Source of the DNA: Scortum barcoo | Lineage: Eukaryota; Chordata; Actinopteri; Centrarchiformes; Terapontidae | Length of the DNA stretch: 64,000 nucleotides | Direction: 5' to 3' | Assembly (NCBI GenBank): GCA_023238725.1 | Contig: CM041533.1 | Coordinates: 27,183,068-27,247,067 of the forward strand | In this document: positions 24,235-35,660 of the stretch, piece after piece | Position numbering within the stretch: position 1 is the stretch's first letter | Layout of the letters: every line of letters starts with the position of its first letter | Made by a program: the position numbers and the translations under genes | Notes under the pieces: model-generated | Databases searched by the model: none | What the model was told of the DNA's origin: nothing | Seen by the model: only the letters and a program-made list of their open reading frames with translations

Positions 24235-24450
24235 GTCTAGCTGACATCTTTCTTGGACATCTGCACACCACCTTAAGCTTGACCTCAACAAGACTGAGCT
24301 GCTCTTCCCTACAGGCATAGCATCTCCTTCCATGACCTCTCTGTTACCACTGCTCTGCAGTCCCAGCTTAGACTGCGAGGAGCATGGGTGTGTCGGTGGA
24401 TGACTGTTCTTTGCTGCGAGTCAATGTGAGTAGCTGCTAGGTGTGATAGG
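24235..24450 (+). mobile_element. L2-like LINE fragment
   Basis: The + strand reads HHLKLDLNKTELLFPTG and, after a frame change, a relic of the ARNLGVTLDDQLSF segment found intact at about 29190. It is a short 5'- and 3'-truncated piece. Confidence 0.65.
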
Positions 24451-24490
24451 ATAGAATAAAACTTTATTGATCCCCAGAGGCTAAATTCAG
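24449..24490 (-). mobile_element. LINE 3' tail, opposite orientation
   Basis: AAAACTTTATTGATCCCCAG is the reverse complement of the usual GGGATCAATAAAGT tail of fish LINEs. It abuts the + strand fragment before it. Confidence 0.5.
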
Positions 24491-24529
24491 GTAACATCTC
24501 TGGCTGTGTACTAAGAACGTGTGCCAGCC

Positions 24530-24800
24530 AGATAGTCGATCACCACATTCACACTGACTCCTCTCTGTCACAGAAGAGTGTTCCCACCAGTTTAGAGACA
24601 GCCACCATTGTCCTGGTACCTAAAAAGTCACTTCCCTCCATTTCTGATGTAGTCAGGCTCGTTCTCCAGCACATCAAAGACCACATCTCTGCCAGCCTGG
24701 ACTATCATCAGTTTGCATTCAGATCCACAGAGGATGTCATCTCCACTGCCCTCCACTCGGTCTGCTCACACCTTGAAAACAACGACATAATCAAAATGAA
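24530..24800 (+). mobile_element. CR1/Rex1-like LINE RT fragment
   Basis: The + strand reads VPTSLETATIVLVPKKS, then LQHIKDHISASLDYHQFAFR and STEDVISTALHSVCSHLEN. These correspond to fingers/palm of the reverse transcriptase (compare the intact block at 60165-61025). The part with the NDYRPVALT motif is deleted. Confidence 0.75.
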
Positions 24801-25423
24801 AAATTCAGCTAAATCAGAATATGGTTTGCTGGTTTCATCCCAGCATTCAATATCTTCCCCCATGAAACTCACTTAGAGCACCTGGCAAACCCATAAACAG
24901 ACCCCAGACAGTTCAGATTGGCAGTCACAGCTCCTCCACTCTGTGCAAAACTCTTTTATGTCAACTCATTTAAAGATGGGGCTGAATTAGATTTTGATAT
25001 GGAGAGATGAGGGTTTCGAGGTAAAGTTCTGGCATATTATTTCAGGGCTTATTTTACAAAACCTAAATTTTGTATTTCTTTAACTGGTGAAACTCAAATT
25101 ATTAATACAAAATATGAAAAAGATAAATAAATAAAATAGAAATACCATTTGCACCAATTATTTCCTCCAGCTTCATAATCAGACTCACAAATTTAACTTC
25201 ATTTTTATAATCACAATTCATTTCAATATTTTTTACAAATGTGTTTTTCATCTACAAATAAAAACAAGATGTACAAATGTGTATAATGTTTTGTGAGTAT
25301 TTAATGGTGTTCAAAGATGCAGAGTCCATTTCTAAAACTACATATTTCCAAGCTCAAGTTCATGGATTTTATAGTTTAAGTGCTTCAAAAAAATGTGTTA
25401 TTTTTTTTCCTTTGAGTTTTTTT

Positions 25424-25426
<3 letters not shown>

Positions 25427-25458
<32 letters not shown>
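25427..25458. repeat. (TG)n microsatellite
   Basis: Sixteen TG units. Confidence 0.9.
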
Positions 25459-25462
<4 letters not shown>

Positions 25463-26279
25463 CCAACATGTGTGGATTTGGTTCTGAGAGTCTTCACAGT
25501 CCCCACAAATGCATGCTGCAGTAAAAGTGATGAAGAAAAACACAAAGGTCTGGCTGTTTAGCACTGTTGAATCTGAAAAGGCGAAATTATACATTACTCT
25601 GATGCATGAGAATGTGAAATGCAGGAGAGAACTGCTTTGACAGAGCCTTTAGAAAAAAAAAAAGGCTTGTGACAACGGCTTAACCTTCAGTTCAGTACTC
25701 CAGGGGCATAGACGTTTGGTGGAGCTGACTAAATGTGCTGCCCTTTGATGTGCATGTCATCACAATCCTGTGTGCCACATCCAAAACTATAAACAGACTT
25801 CAGGAGTACCAGTTAGGGCAAACAAGCAGTATAGAATATATTTACATCAATAACAATATAGTTGCCCGGATCAGGGCTTTAACTCTCATGTGGAATGATT
25901 ATATTAAACTCTCAAAACCTAGAACCATAATCTGCTTTGTGTAACAATAATCATTCAATAATATCAATCAACAATAATCAATAATCATCTTAGTTCAGAT
26001 ACTTCAAATGTAGTTTGAGAAAAAAGGAAAGTGGGAAGAGAAAATACAGCAAAGCTTGAATTTATTGGCACAAAAGCAGACTGAAGTGATCACAGCAGTG
26101 CCGTGATTTTTTTTTCTCATAGTTTCGAACTTTTGAGGCTTAAATATAAATGGCTGAGACAGTTGCTACCATCGTAAGTCAGCTGTGTTCATTAAGTGCT
26201 GCTGTACTATAGCTCACGTAATAACCAGCCATATGTAAAGTATGTTTCACTGAGTAACTGAGAAAAACAGTTGCAGTTA

Positions 26280-26835
26280 CTGTTGTGGTTTTGCATGTTG
26301 TCGGTTTCTTGTGCCCCATTGTGTTTTCCCTGTCTTGTGTTCATTGTCTTCCTTGTGTTTTTCGTGTTCCATGGTGCCCATCTCGTTTCTTGTTTCCCGT
26401 CCTTATATTTTGTCCTTATATTTTGTTTTCTTGTTTGTCTCCCTTAGTGTGTTTGTCTTCTGTTTTAGTTAGTTCTACCTGGTTGTGTGCACTTCCTGTT
26501 TTATTTTGTATTCTTGCCTCTCCTCACTTGTTGACCACCTTACTTTCTGCCCTTTTGTATTTCTCTCCCATTTTGATTACCTGCTCCGCCCCAATTAGTT
26601 TCACCTGTTCCCTTGTTTGTCTCCTCACCTGTTTCCACTTCCCTTTTCCCCACAGTGTATTTATGCCGGTCCTTCTCCTTGTTCCTGTGTTCCTGCGTTT
26701 TTGCCTGTCGGTTCCTCCTGTTTGGCGGTGTTCCCGTGTGTCCAGTAATAAAGAGTCATACAATCTACTCTGCCTCCTGCCTCGTCTGCATACTGGGTCC
26801 AAGACTCTACTTCACCCTGCATCAACCCTAACAGT
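26280..26835 (+). repeat. Interspersed repeat family A, copy 2
   Basis: Shares CACTTCCTGTTTTATTTTGT and CCTCTCCTCACTTG with 17104-17590 (inverted there). It carries AATAAAGAGTCATACAATCT near its end and the CTGCATACTGGGTCC terminal phrase, then AACCCTAACAG. The 193-codon frame inside it is Cys/Phe/Pro-rich repeat translation, not a gene. Confidence 0.75.
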
Positions 26836-26939
26836 TACAGTTCATATTTGTTTAAATTCATCCTGAGGAGGTCACGTCTGTAATATGTTGACATGTACAA
26901 ATGTCATTTTGGCTTTGTTGACTGTGACAGCTGAAAACA

Positions 26940-27035
26940 AATGGGTGGAGTGAGAGGAAGCCCAGGGTTGGACTCAAACCCCAGCTGTTGTAGAAAAGTC
27001 TATGTTGTAATGGCATGCACTATACCAAGTGACCT
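26940..27035 (-). other. tRNA-derived relic (SINE head or tRNA pseudogene)
   Basis: On the minus strand TTGGTATAGTGCATGCC resembles an RNA polymerase III A box. About 40 bases later GGGTTTGAGTCCAACC resembles a B box (GGTTCGANTCC). The spacing fits a tRNA, but a cloverleaf cannot be folded cleanly, so it is not called as a functional tRNA. Confidence 0.4.
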
Positions 27036-29020
27036 TTCATGAAGCACATAAGTCACTTTTATTTAAAAAAAAAAAACATTAGACGTTATTTTATTGTTAG
27101 AATATATTAAATATATGTTGCCCTGTGCTAGGAGAAGCTCTGTGGACCTTACTATATAGACAGTTACATAACTTACTAACACAATGCAGTATGTACCATG
27201 TGTTTAGCGTTTCATTTTCTTTCAGTCTTCATGGATCATGGATTAGTGTTGCACATCAGCCTCTTGTGGCTCTTGTGGCTCTTGTGTTTCTGAGAAAAAA
27301 AACAAGCCTTAAAAAAAAAAATCACCTGCCTCTCAGGGCTACTGTAAAAATGTATCTAAAAATCAAAACCTCATGTGGCTAAAAAGAGGAATCACACATG
27401 CGGGTTCCTTTATTGAAATCTAACTGGGAACATTACTTTTAACTGGTATGTGTATTCGATGGGAACATCTCTTCCCTAACTGACAAGTACATTGATTTTA
27501 TCAAGGCTCAGAAAAACAGCAGGCTTCAAACTAAAATTATGACTAACAGATAGACAGGCATTACCCCTGAACTTCGCAGATACAAACTAGACAGACTGGC
27601 AACTGAGTGAGCAGGTATGTGTGCTGACATGGTGACTGGGCAATGAGACACACAGGGGCAGTAGAATTTGCAGTAGATTTTGGTAAGTAGTGACCAGGAT
27701 GACAGCATCTGGTGGACAGGTGGAGAATGGCACAAAAGCTCAACAGAGATTCAGGGCTTGGGAAGTGGGAATGTGGCGGTAAGGAGGGACAGAGAGGCTG
27801 ATGACCTTTGACCCCTTCCCAGTGGACGTTGTGAGTGGTTTTGGTCACTCCTAACAGTTGGCAGGAATGCCTGCTGTATGTGCTGCGCCTCCTTCTTTCT
27901 CCTCAGCCATTAGAGATTCTGCTCTGTGTAGAAGGGTCCTCACACACACTGTTTATCTTGTAAAAAGTACCCGGTGTCAGTAATCCTGTATGTGACTACC
28001 TATTATCACATGAAGCTGGAATGTGGCTTTAAATTTGAACTTTTGAAGAAGATTTGAAGATTCTTTTGTTAAACTACTTTATATATGCTCAAAAATAAAC
28101 TTTCATACTTGATAAATGCCACATTGATGCCATACGAGACGAAACTCGTGTTTCTTGACCTGTCTGAGATATGTTCAGCAATGTCAGACCTCAACACAAA
28201 GTCAGTGCAGTGTTTTCATAACCCAGGTGAAAGAATATGACCTGTAACAAACCAGAATTATCGTGTGTGCTTTACCTAAGGTTTTATTTAACTCTGACTC
28301 TTTGAGTAGCTTTGACATAAGAGGCATCTCTAAAGCCTTAAACCAGAAGAAATGCATTAAAATAAATCTTTTAAAAAAGTAGCAAAGTTCTGGATAGTCT
28401 CTGACTGCCTGACTCAGTTATGATGAAACAGGGTGATGTTCTGTATTTGCCTCTGATGGGTGGTCAGGCTTGAATCTTCTCAGGTTAAGGTTAGAAGAGG
28501 GCGGTATAACTGAAAAAAACAAACGAACTAACTCATATAATTCCCTCCTAATTTGTACCAGTGAAAACTGCTTTGCATAACATACAACAGAACCGATTAA
28601 ATAATATGAAATATCTCTCTTATTGGTTAAGTCTGGTGGCTCTGAAGAGAGCAATATAACTGCTGTTTCTCCTTAAACAAAGGATATTTCAGTACACTCT
28701 GGCAATATCTGATACACAGCTAACTCGTTGCAGTGCTTTATTATTATTAAAAGTGTCTTATTTTAAAAAGAGAAACAGGGAAACACTTTTTGGAATTAGG
28801 CTTATTCAAGTGTTTTTGAAGCTGCGTGACCTTTTTGAATCCTAAAGTGATTAAAACAATTTCCTTGAGGTGGCATTGTCGACTCCCTGCTCTCAGCACA
28901 ATAAGCAGAGATGACGGCTGAACTTCTGAGTGGGTCATGGCATTCAGACGAAACTGCCTATTACACTAGTGGGGCAATTCAGTGTTGGTTTTGCCTCCTC
29001 AGATAAAATATAGATATTAG
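27036..29020. other. Intergenic DNA, nothing recognised
   Basis: Small frames on both strands lack similarity or splice context. No repeat boundary seen. Confidence 0.45.
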
Positions 29021-29024
29021 GTTG

Positions 29025-29560
29025 GATTTCTGCTCGAGCAGTCTGCAGGAGTTGGTATCTGCAGCAGTGTTGGCAGTGAAAGACAACTGGTCATCCTCTG
29101 CCTCCAACGTCTTCCTTTCAGGGAAGGCATCGCTCATCCATCAAATCTCCACTTTCACTGAGAACTCTGTGATGTCCCAGGCTTATACTGCGAGGAACCT
29201 GGGTGTGACACTGGATGACCAGCTGTCGTTTGTTGCCAACGGTTATTCTCACACAGGGGGTGGCAGGGGGCTTTTGTTATTTTGCACTAAGGCTGGTGTG
29301 CCTGCATGTGCCTGATTTCTGCTGCTCATTCAGACGTGTACTTGCCTACCAAGCTGTGACTGACCCTACCTCCAGACACGGTCAAACTATAAACCCCAGC
29401 CTGTCCACTTTGTTCTGCTACTGCCAATCAGCTTGTTACTATCTCATTGTGAGGGGGGGCAGCTACTGCTCAACAAAGTCATGACTGTTTGCTCTGCAGA
29501 TATCTTTAATCTCAGACTGAAAACTCATCAGACTGCACCTTGGCCCTTTTACAGCTGTTC
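29025..29560 (+). mobile_element. L2-like LINE C-terminal fragment
   Basis: The + strand frame reads SGKASLIHQISTFTENSVMS, then TARNLGVTLDDQLSFVANGY, the region after the RT catalytic core in fish L2 elements. Later RRVLAYQAVTDPTSRHGQ, GGSYCSTKS and LRLKTHQTAPWPF are the C-terminal blocks, with deletions and frame changes between them. Confidence 0.8.
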
Positions 29561-31239
29561 CTTTTCTAATAACTGAGTATGAGGAAAAGACTTTTTGGGC
29601 GAGTACGCGAGTACGAGTGCAACAACTAGGCCAAATCCATGTTGCTTCTTTTGACCATGCGTGTCCACGTGCTCTACTTCCCTCATTTTCACACTGAAAT
29701 CGGATCTTGGTGCGAGCAGAGCTGAGATAAAAGAATTGTTATTAATATCAGGCGTGATTGCAAAATGCCTGGCCTGCGACCAAACATCATTATCCAGATA
29801 CCAACATTTTGTTCAAAGAAATATCTCTGCAATAACTGGCTACAATTCATTTCCCACTCATGTAGGGAACTGTTAACAGAACAACAGTCTGCTGCACATG
29901 TAAACAGTCATGTTCCACTACAAGACCTGTGAATACACTTAGGAGAACCACTTTAGTCGATATTTCACTCCTTCTTCACTTCCTATTTTACAGTTCCTGT
30001 CTTCCTCACGTCCCTCTTTCGCACTAACCAAGTCTCTCTCCCTTCAGATCTCTTTCATCTCTCTCTCTGCCTCTGTCTCTCTCCATTTGCTCATCATCTC
30101 TCACTCATTTCTGAGCCACGCTGGTTTTTCTCAGTGGCATTTTCACTCTTTTTTTCTCCATTACTCTCCTGCCTCTTATTCTGCTTTCCCTCTCTATCTT
30201 ACAAAAATTAGGCATGTTCACAATCACTTCTGCATATGGTGCCCAGTGAAAATGGTGTCTAATTTATGTTGCTGAACTGACATAACATACGCTGAATTTA
30301 AATAATCATATGTGGCTGTGCTGTCTACTCAGAGCTGCTTCTGTCCTCTAAGCACATCTTGGTACTGCTTTGGCCTTTATTTATTTATTGCTTTGTTTTT
30401 TTTAATGTATTCATAAGTCTTTCTTCCTGTTTCAGGAGTGTCTTGGCCAATTACTGTGACACTGCACTCAGCATTAAATCTGAATCCACAGAGCAGTGCC
30501 TCTCCAGACAGTCTTGTGAAGACATACAGCATCTTGCTGCTTCAGCAACAGCAAGAAAAATGGTGTTTGGCATAAAATTAATAATGACTCAGGATGTTGG
30601 TTAATTGCAGTTTGCATGGTGCACTTGAAAAGAGGTGTTTCATGGTATTTGTTGCATTCTCACAGATCTGAGGTTGACTGTGTGTGTGTGTGTGTGCTTA
30701 AATATGAATGCAAACACTACTAGAAATTATAGACTGCTGACAAACAGCTCAGACTGGAGACTGAAACACCAAACATCATGTCAGACTAAATAGTAAATCT
30801 TGGCATAGTAAATCTGGCATAGTAAATCTTCAAAACCCTGATAGACATTAAATATGTAAATTCAATAAATTCTTTATTTTATATATCTTTTTTATTTCCG
30901 AATCACAGTTTTGTTAAGGAAACCGCCTTAAACACCCACCCAGCACACGTTTCACCCTGACTCTCTGCCTCACACCTCACTCCAGGTTAGCAGCATGAGG
31001 TTACATCAGCTACAACACCCCGGTATGTGTAGAATAAAAAGGAAAATATATTTCTAAAATATAGTATGTAAATTATATTTCTGCTGCATTCATCAAGAGT
31101 CTGAAAAATAAAAAAGGCTGATCAAGATGACACTGAAGAAGAGGGGAAGGCCCTCTGACACCCACAGTGAACCCAGTGGGCTGTTGGTGGAGGAGTCCTC
31201 TTTGGAGAGCAAAGGTGTAACCAGTAAATAAGTTAGTAA
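29561..31239. other. Intergenic DNA, nothing recognised
   Basis: A pyrimidine-rich tract (about 30000-30200) and a short (TG)n run at about 30680 are the only features. The 81-codon frame at 30359-30604 has no recognisable similarity. Confidence 0.45.
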
Positions 31240-32600
31240 TACATTACAGTCTGTTTGAGACAGATGGACTCAAATGCAGGACACAAGACAGGCAATGGTT
31301 TAAAGGTTTTAATAAAGAAAGTCTTTTAACCCTTGTATGGTATGCGGGTTAAAGTGACCCATTTCAAATCTTTACAAGAAAAAAAATGGTAGAATTATTA
31401 TATTTTTTCTACCTGAAACTCAATGGCCTTAGCTTATTTTCTGTGAAAAACATGTACAAACAAAAATAATTTATTATTTATTATTAATTATTATACACAC
31501 ACACAGAGAGATAACATTACACTATTATAATCTAAGCACAGAGAAGCTGTTTGCTTTCACTTTCCTGAAGTCTTTACCCTCTCTCAGGTCAGTCCATTCC
31601 TCCAACTTTATGTTCATGGCCAATATTGCCCTGGTATCTTACATACCAAAAAAAAAAAGGGAAAGTGCTCATGAGCACTCTACACAGGGATGAAACAATA
31701 AGTAGCAGCCAGGGGGACCGTAAGCCAGAGGTCATACTTGACTTCAGCACCACCAAAGGAGGGGTAGAAAACTTAGACAGGCTGCTGGTCTGCCACAGCT
31801 GTTCAAAGAAGAACACTTCAGTCGCAGTCACTCAATTGTGATCTTTTACAACAAGCTGGATGGTTCAGCCTATAATACATTTACTATCTGGATGGCACAA
31901 TCAACCCAGACTGGAACCAAAGGAAGCTCCAAAGAAGATGACTTTTTTCCTTGAGGAGCTAGGCAAGGCACTAGTGACACTGCACATCTAAAGGAGACAA
32001 CATGTGTGCCCAGGACCCCAGCTTCTCTAGCCACAGTGAGGGAAGACACAAAAACAAGTCACACTTCCATTGTTAATTGTCTTCTAGTAGAGACTGATTT
32101 CAATCATTAAACATATATGTTATTTCTATTGTTTGAAATTGAGATAAAGACAATATATGTTAATGGTTTATGAAGTAAAATTTTATTTCAGAATAGTTTT
32201 TAAAAACTCCAAAAGGGTCAAGTTTGACCCGAGGGATACCAGAGGGTCCCAAAAGTGAAGACAATACAAGGGTTAAATACAAGACCTGGTATTCTTGATG
32301 CTTGATCATAGATTTCATGAAGACATGGAGGTACATGAACATGGGAGTCACATAGGAGCTAAGCTTACGATCTAGCAACGAGACAGGGGAAAGCGCAGAC
32401 AATAAATGGGGAACAGGTGGAAACAATCAGGGCGGGGCAGACAATCACACAGGGCGGGAAACACACACACAAGGGCAGGAAGTTAAGGGACCTGAAACGA
32501 GAGGGAAGGTTAGACTTTCAAAATAAAACAGACATGCCATAACAGGAAGCAGAAACATGACAGACAAGGAAACTTAACGGACACAACAAGACATTACAGT
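31240..32600 (-). repeat. Interspersed repeat family A, copy 3, split by a piggyBac element
   Basis: The left piece (31240-31329) has GGACTCAAATGCAGGACACA, the complement of the terminal phrase of copies 1 and 2. The right piece (32273-32600) has GGAAACAATCAGGGCGGGGC, AGGGCAGGAAGTTAAGGGAC and GACAGACAAGGAAACTTAAC, in the order expected for one element interrupted by 31330-32272. Confidence 0.7.
31330..32272 (+). mobile_element. piggyBac-like element relic with TTAA duplications
   Basis: The ends CCCTTGTATGGT (31330) and ACAATACAAGGG (to 32272) are short inverted repeats, each flanked by TTAA (31326-31329 and 32273-32276), the piggyBac signature. Subterminal GGGTTAAAGTGACCC and GGGTCAAGTTTGACCC blocks are related in inverted form. 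Inside, the + strand frame 31626-31841 reads KKKGKVLMSTLHRDETISSS, then KPEVILDFSTTKGGVENLDR, the piggyBac transposase region containing the last conserved catalytic Asp and the following KGGV(D)xLD block. The rest of the transposase is deleted or decayed. Confidence 0.88.
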
Positions 32601-32750
32601 TTCATTATGAGGATAAATTCCTTCAGGCCCGGGCTTTGCTTTCAGGCTTTAGGTTAAAAATAAAAAGGCTGAATTTGTTTGTTAGTATTAGTAAAAATAG
32701 AAAGGTAAAAAAAAAAAGTCAAACAAATCTCTTTTTGTCTGTTTTCGGCT

Positions 32751-33240
32751 GACTCTGAAGACAAGTACTTTGAGTTTGAGGCAATCAGTGCTGGAGGCTT
32801 CTCTTCAGTACATGCTGGTTTGTGAAAACAGGATGCTTTACCAGTAAGTCTGACAAACACATGCTCGCACATTATACCATTCAGTGATCCTCAGAAAGAA
32901 CCAACCAGGTAACCCATAACCATAACCCATATTTGTGTCTTACAGGTGGCCATCAAGCACGTTCTGCTGAGGAGGGTGGCGTGTGAACAAGTGGTGAGGA
33001 CTTTGAGGTCTATCAGGGTCAGAGGGACAGTTTGTTGCCGTGTCCCTCCTGAAGTGGTACATCCTGCAGCATGAGTTAATACTGGTCACTGAGAGATCAG
33101 ACCTCTCCTGTTATCTCAAAATGAGCAGAGGATTCCTGAATGAGGAGAAGGCAAAGATTCAATCTAAAAGGGTCTTTCACTGGGACATTAAATTAGAGAA
33201 CATCCTGATTGAGTTTGACTCTGGTGTCCTGAGAGAGACA
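32751..33240 (+). pseudogene. PIM-like serine/threonine kinase pseudogene, two exons
   Basis: This is a broken fragment of a PIM-like kinase, a family greatly expanded in teleosts. The first exon piece (32751-32843) reads KYFEFEAISAGGFSSVHAGL, the glycine-rich nucleotide loop, then an in-frame TGA, then KQDALP. It ends at a perfect donor GTAAGT (32844). The second piece begins at 32946 after TTACAG with VAIKHVLLRRVACEQV, so the join ALP-VAIK restores the beta-3 lysine strand across a 102-bp intron. A frameshift near 33010-33045 leads to VSLLKWYILQHELILVTERS, an internal deletion, and the catalytic-loop relic VFHWDIKLENILIE, where the HRD arginine is Trp. The DFG segment and C-lobe are not recognisable after 33240. 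The stop, frameshift, deletion and mutated HRD make it non-functional. The retained intron shows that it arose by DNA duplication, not retrotransposition. Confidence 0.8.
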
Positions 33241-33601
33241 TTCATTCAGACTTCGGCTGTGGCAGCTTTTCCACCTTTTATAGGCTGTATCAATACTGAT
33301 GCAGTACAAATACATTCATAATAAATCATCTGTGAGCTGCTTACGTGTTTCTCTAGTACAACATACATGTGGGTTAGATTTGAGAGGAAGGAAGATGAGT
33401 CCGGGCCAGACAAGGGTCTGCTGGGCCAAACACCGAGGACCTTGGTGGAGGACATCTGTAAATAGTCTGAGTGCTGTGCTGTACATTGATTTTTAAAAAA
33501 GCTTCAAAAATTTGTACTTAAACATATTTTAGTAACATAATTATTTATTATCCAATACATTGTTTTCTACAGTAATTTGTGTCTAAATGCATTAATGTTA
33601 A

Positions 33602-33699
33602 GAGGAAGGTTAGGGATTTCAAAATAAAAGACAAGCCAGAACAGGAAACATAATACACGAGACAGACATAACTTTAACAAATCTGACGGGACATCACAA
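33602..33699 (-). repeat. Solo end fragment of repeat family A
   Basis: GAGGAAGGTTAGGGATTTCA and the following AAATAAAAGACAAGCCAGAACA match 32505-32597 in the same orientation. It lies 360 bases after the kinase pseudogene. Confidence 0.65.
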
Positions 33700-35409
33700 G
33701 TTGTCAGAGGAGGGAGGCTCAGTTTTCTCTCTGCTGCTGCTCCTCATTGAGTAAACATGTAAGTTCGTGACCCCGCAGTGAGCGTCACAACAAGAGCTCC
33801 TACACTGATCAGGACGCTGCAGCGTGTTCACGAACTGCGTTAGACACTCCTCCTGCTCTGATTGACTGTTTGACCCGGGAGCGGTGGATTTTAACAAACA
33901 GCTTTAGAGGCGGCAGAAGGCGGTGCCAGAGGAGGCTGATTATTATCACAAATGATCTGTTTCATATTCTACTGTCAGGAAATGGTGACGGTTTTAGTGA
34001 ATATGACTAAAAGTAGTGTTTGAAAGTTACCTACTAAAGCTTTAATGATGAATTAAAGTGGCTGTGAAGAATTTTGTGTAACTTTCCATGAAGGGAAACA
34101 AATTTCACACTCAGCAATCGTCCACCTGTTGCCCAGTGAGAATAAACAGTAAGAAGAAAAGAAGCAGTGGAGCAAAGCAGAGAATAAAAAAGAGAGAGGC
34201 CACTAACACAGCTACAAAAGAAGTGGCTTGTCAGAAACACTAGCTAAAACAAAACCTTTGTTATGTAGTTACAGTTGAAATGAATTGACTCAGCGTATAA
34301 GTGTACACACAAAATACAACACAGGTGAATGAAAAATCTAAAAAACACATTTTTGTATTGAAATTGTACTTATTTCAACTTATTTCAACAAAGGGCTCCC
34401 TATGAAATGAGTGGTTTGTGAGGACAGGATGGCCTTGGATGGAATCAAATTCCCGGCCTGAAACATTTTCAGTTTAAGCTCAGCCATGTATTGTCTCGCT
34501 GCTATCATCAAATAAACTTGCAATGACAGACTTGGAGGAGTATGAGAACAGAGGAAAGAGGAGAGTAGCATAACTATGAGGTCTGTGGAAGATTCCATCC
34601 ATTTGTGTATGATGTGATAATATCTCAATGAAAGTAACACCAGAATACTCAGAGAAAGGATTTCATGTTTTCATAGTGCTGCCACCCTAAAGGAGATTTT
34701 TCACTTGTGGAAAGCACTGCTTTTAGATCTGTCCACCTGGGGCCTTCTCTCCTTCATTCACTCTCTCCCATGCTTGCTGGCATTGTCACATTAATGAGGA
34801 GCTTTCCTGATAAAGTCCTTTTTGGTGTGGCATGTGAATCATTTTAAAGTAATGCATAATATTCGAATAGCCAAAAAAAAAATGGGAATGAAAATGAAAT
34901 GGGGACAGGGGACGTCAAGTTTGTGTAAGAAGCTAGGTCTCAGTCTGTAATGCAACTGACATGTACGCACATTAAAGCAGAGAGAGCGATAATAGGGAAT
35001 GAGAAACACTAAAGGAAGGAGTGACAGGGACCACGAAAACTGTTCATGGAAGAGGACGTTACTTCAGACCAATAGAAAAGGATCTTTTTTAAAGTTAAAG
35101 TAGGAAGGAGCATGTTTATATGAATAAATTAACTCATATAATACACAGTTGATATTGCTGTAAAATTGTTAGCAACACAATGTGAAACTTGACACCAGTT
35201 GACTTTGTTGCAATCATCAGCCAATCAGCACGCTCAGTTCATGTAACTTCATTCTGCAAACTACTCCAGTTCCACATCACATCTTCACATTTCATCCTTA
35301 GCAGACTTACTCCTAATCCAAGATGTCCTCCAGACTGAACAGTGAAATACACTGTTTGTTATTGAGATCTGACATGTGAGACAGTACAGCATCGCTGTGC
35401 CTTAAAAAA
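33700..35409. other. Intergenic DNA, nothing recognised
   Basis: No gene, exon or clear repeat seen. Confidence 0.45.
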
Positions 35410-35660
35410 GGGCTGCATTCAAAATCAGAATCTTGCTTATTGCCATCAAAGACAAAGAAGCAATTTGTCCTGGTGTTTTGATGTATAACAATAAGCATTG
35501 AAAGAGAAGAAATAGAAAGCCTTGTGGATGAAGTTAAGTGCACATGGAAAGAAAAAGAGTATTTATGGAATGGGGTAGCAGATGGAGCTTTGGAGCTTCC
35601 AGATGGTAATGGTAATGGAGAAGGTGGAGACGTGCACCATTCTTGTCTTTAGCAGGTTAA
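35410..35660 (-). repeat. Probable LINE 3' end relic
   Basis: AATCAGAATCTTGCTTATTG and CAATTTGTCCTGGTGTTTTG resemble a TTTATTGCCAAGT... AATTTGTCTTGGTGTT repeat common in fish genomes. Non-coding. Confidence 0.4.

Noticed and set aside
26285..26866. 193-codon open frame rich in Cys, Phe, Leu and Pro
   Set aside because: It lies wholly in a multi-copy pyrimidine-rich repeat (family A); the frame is a composition effect.
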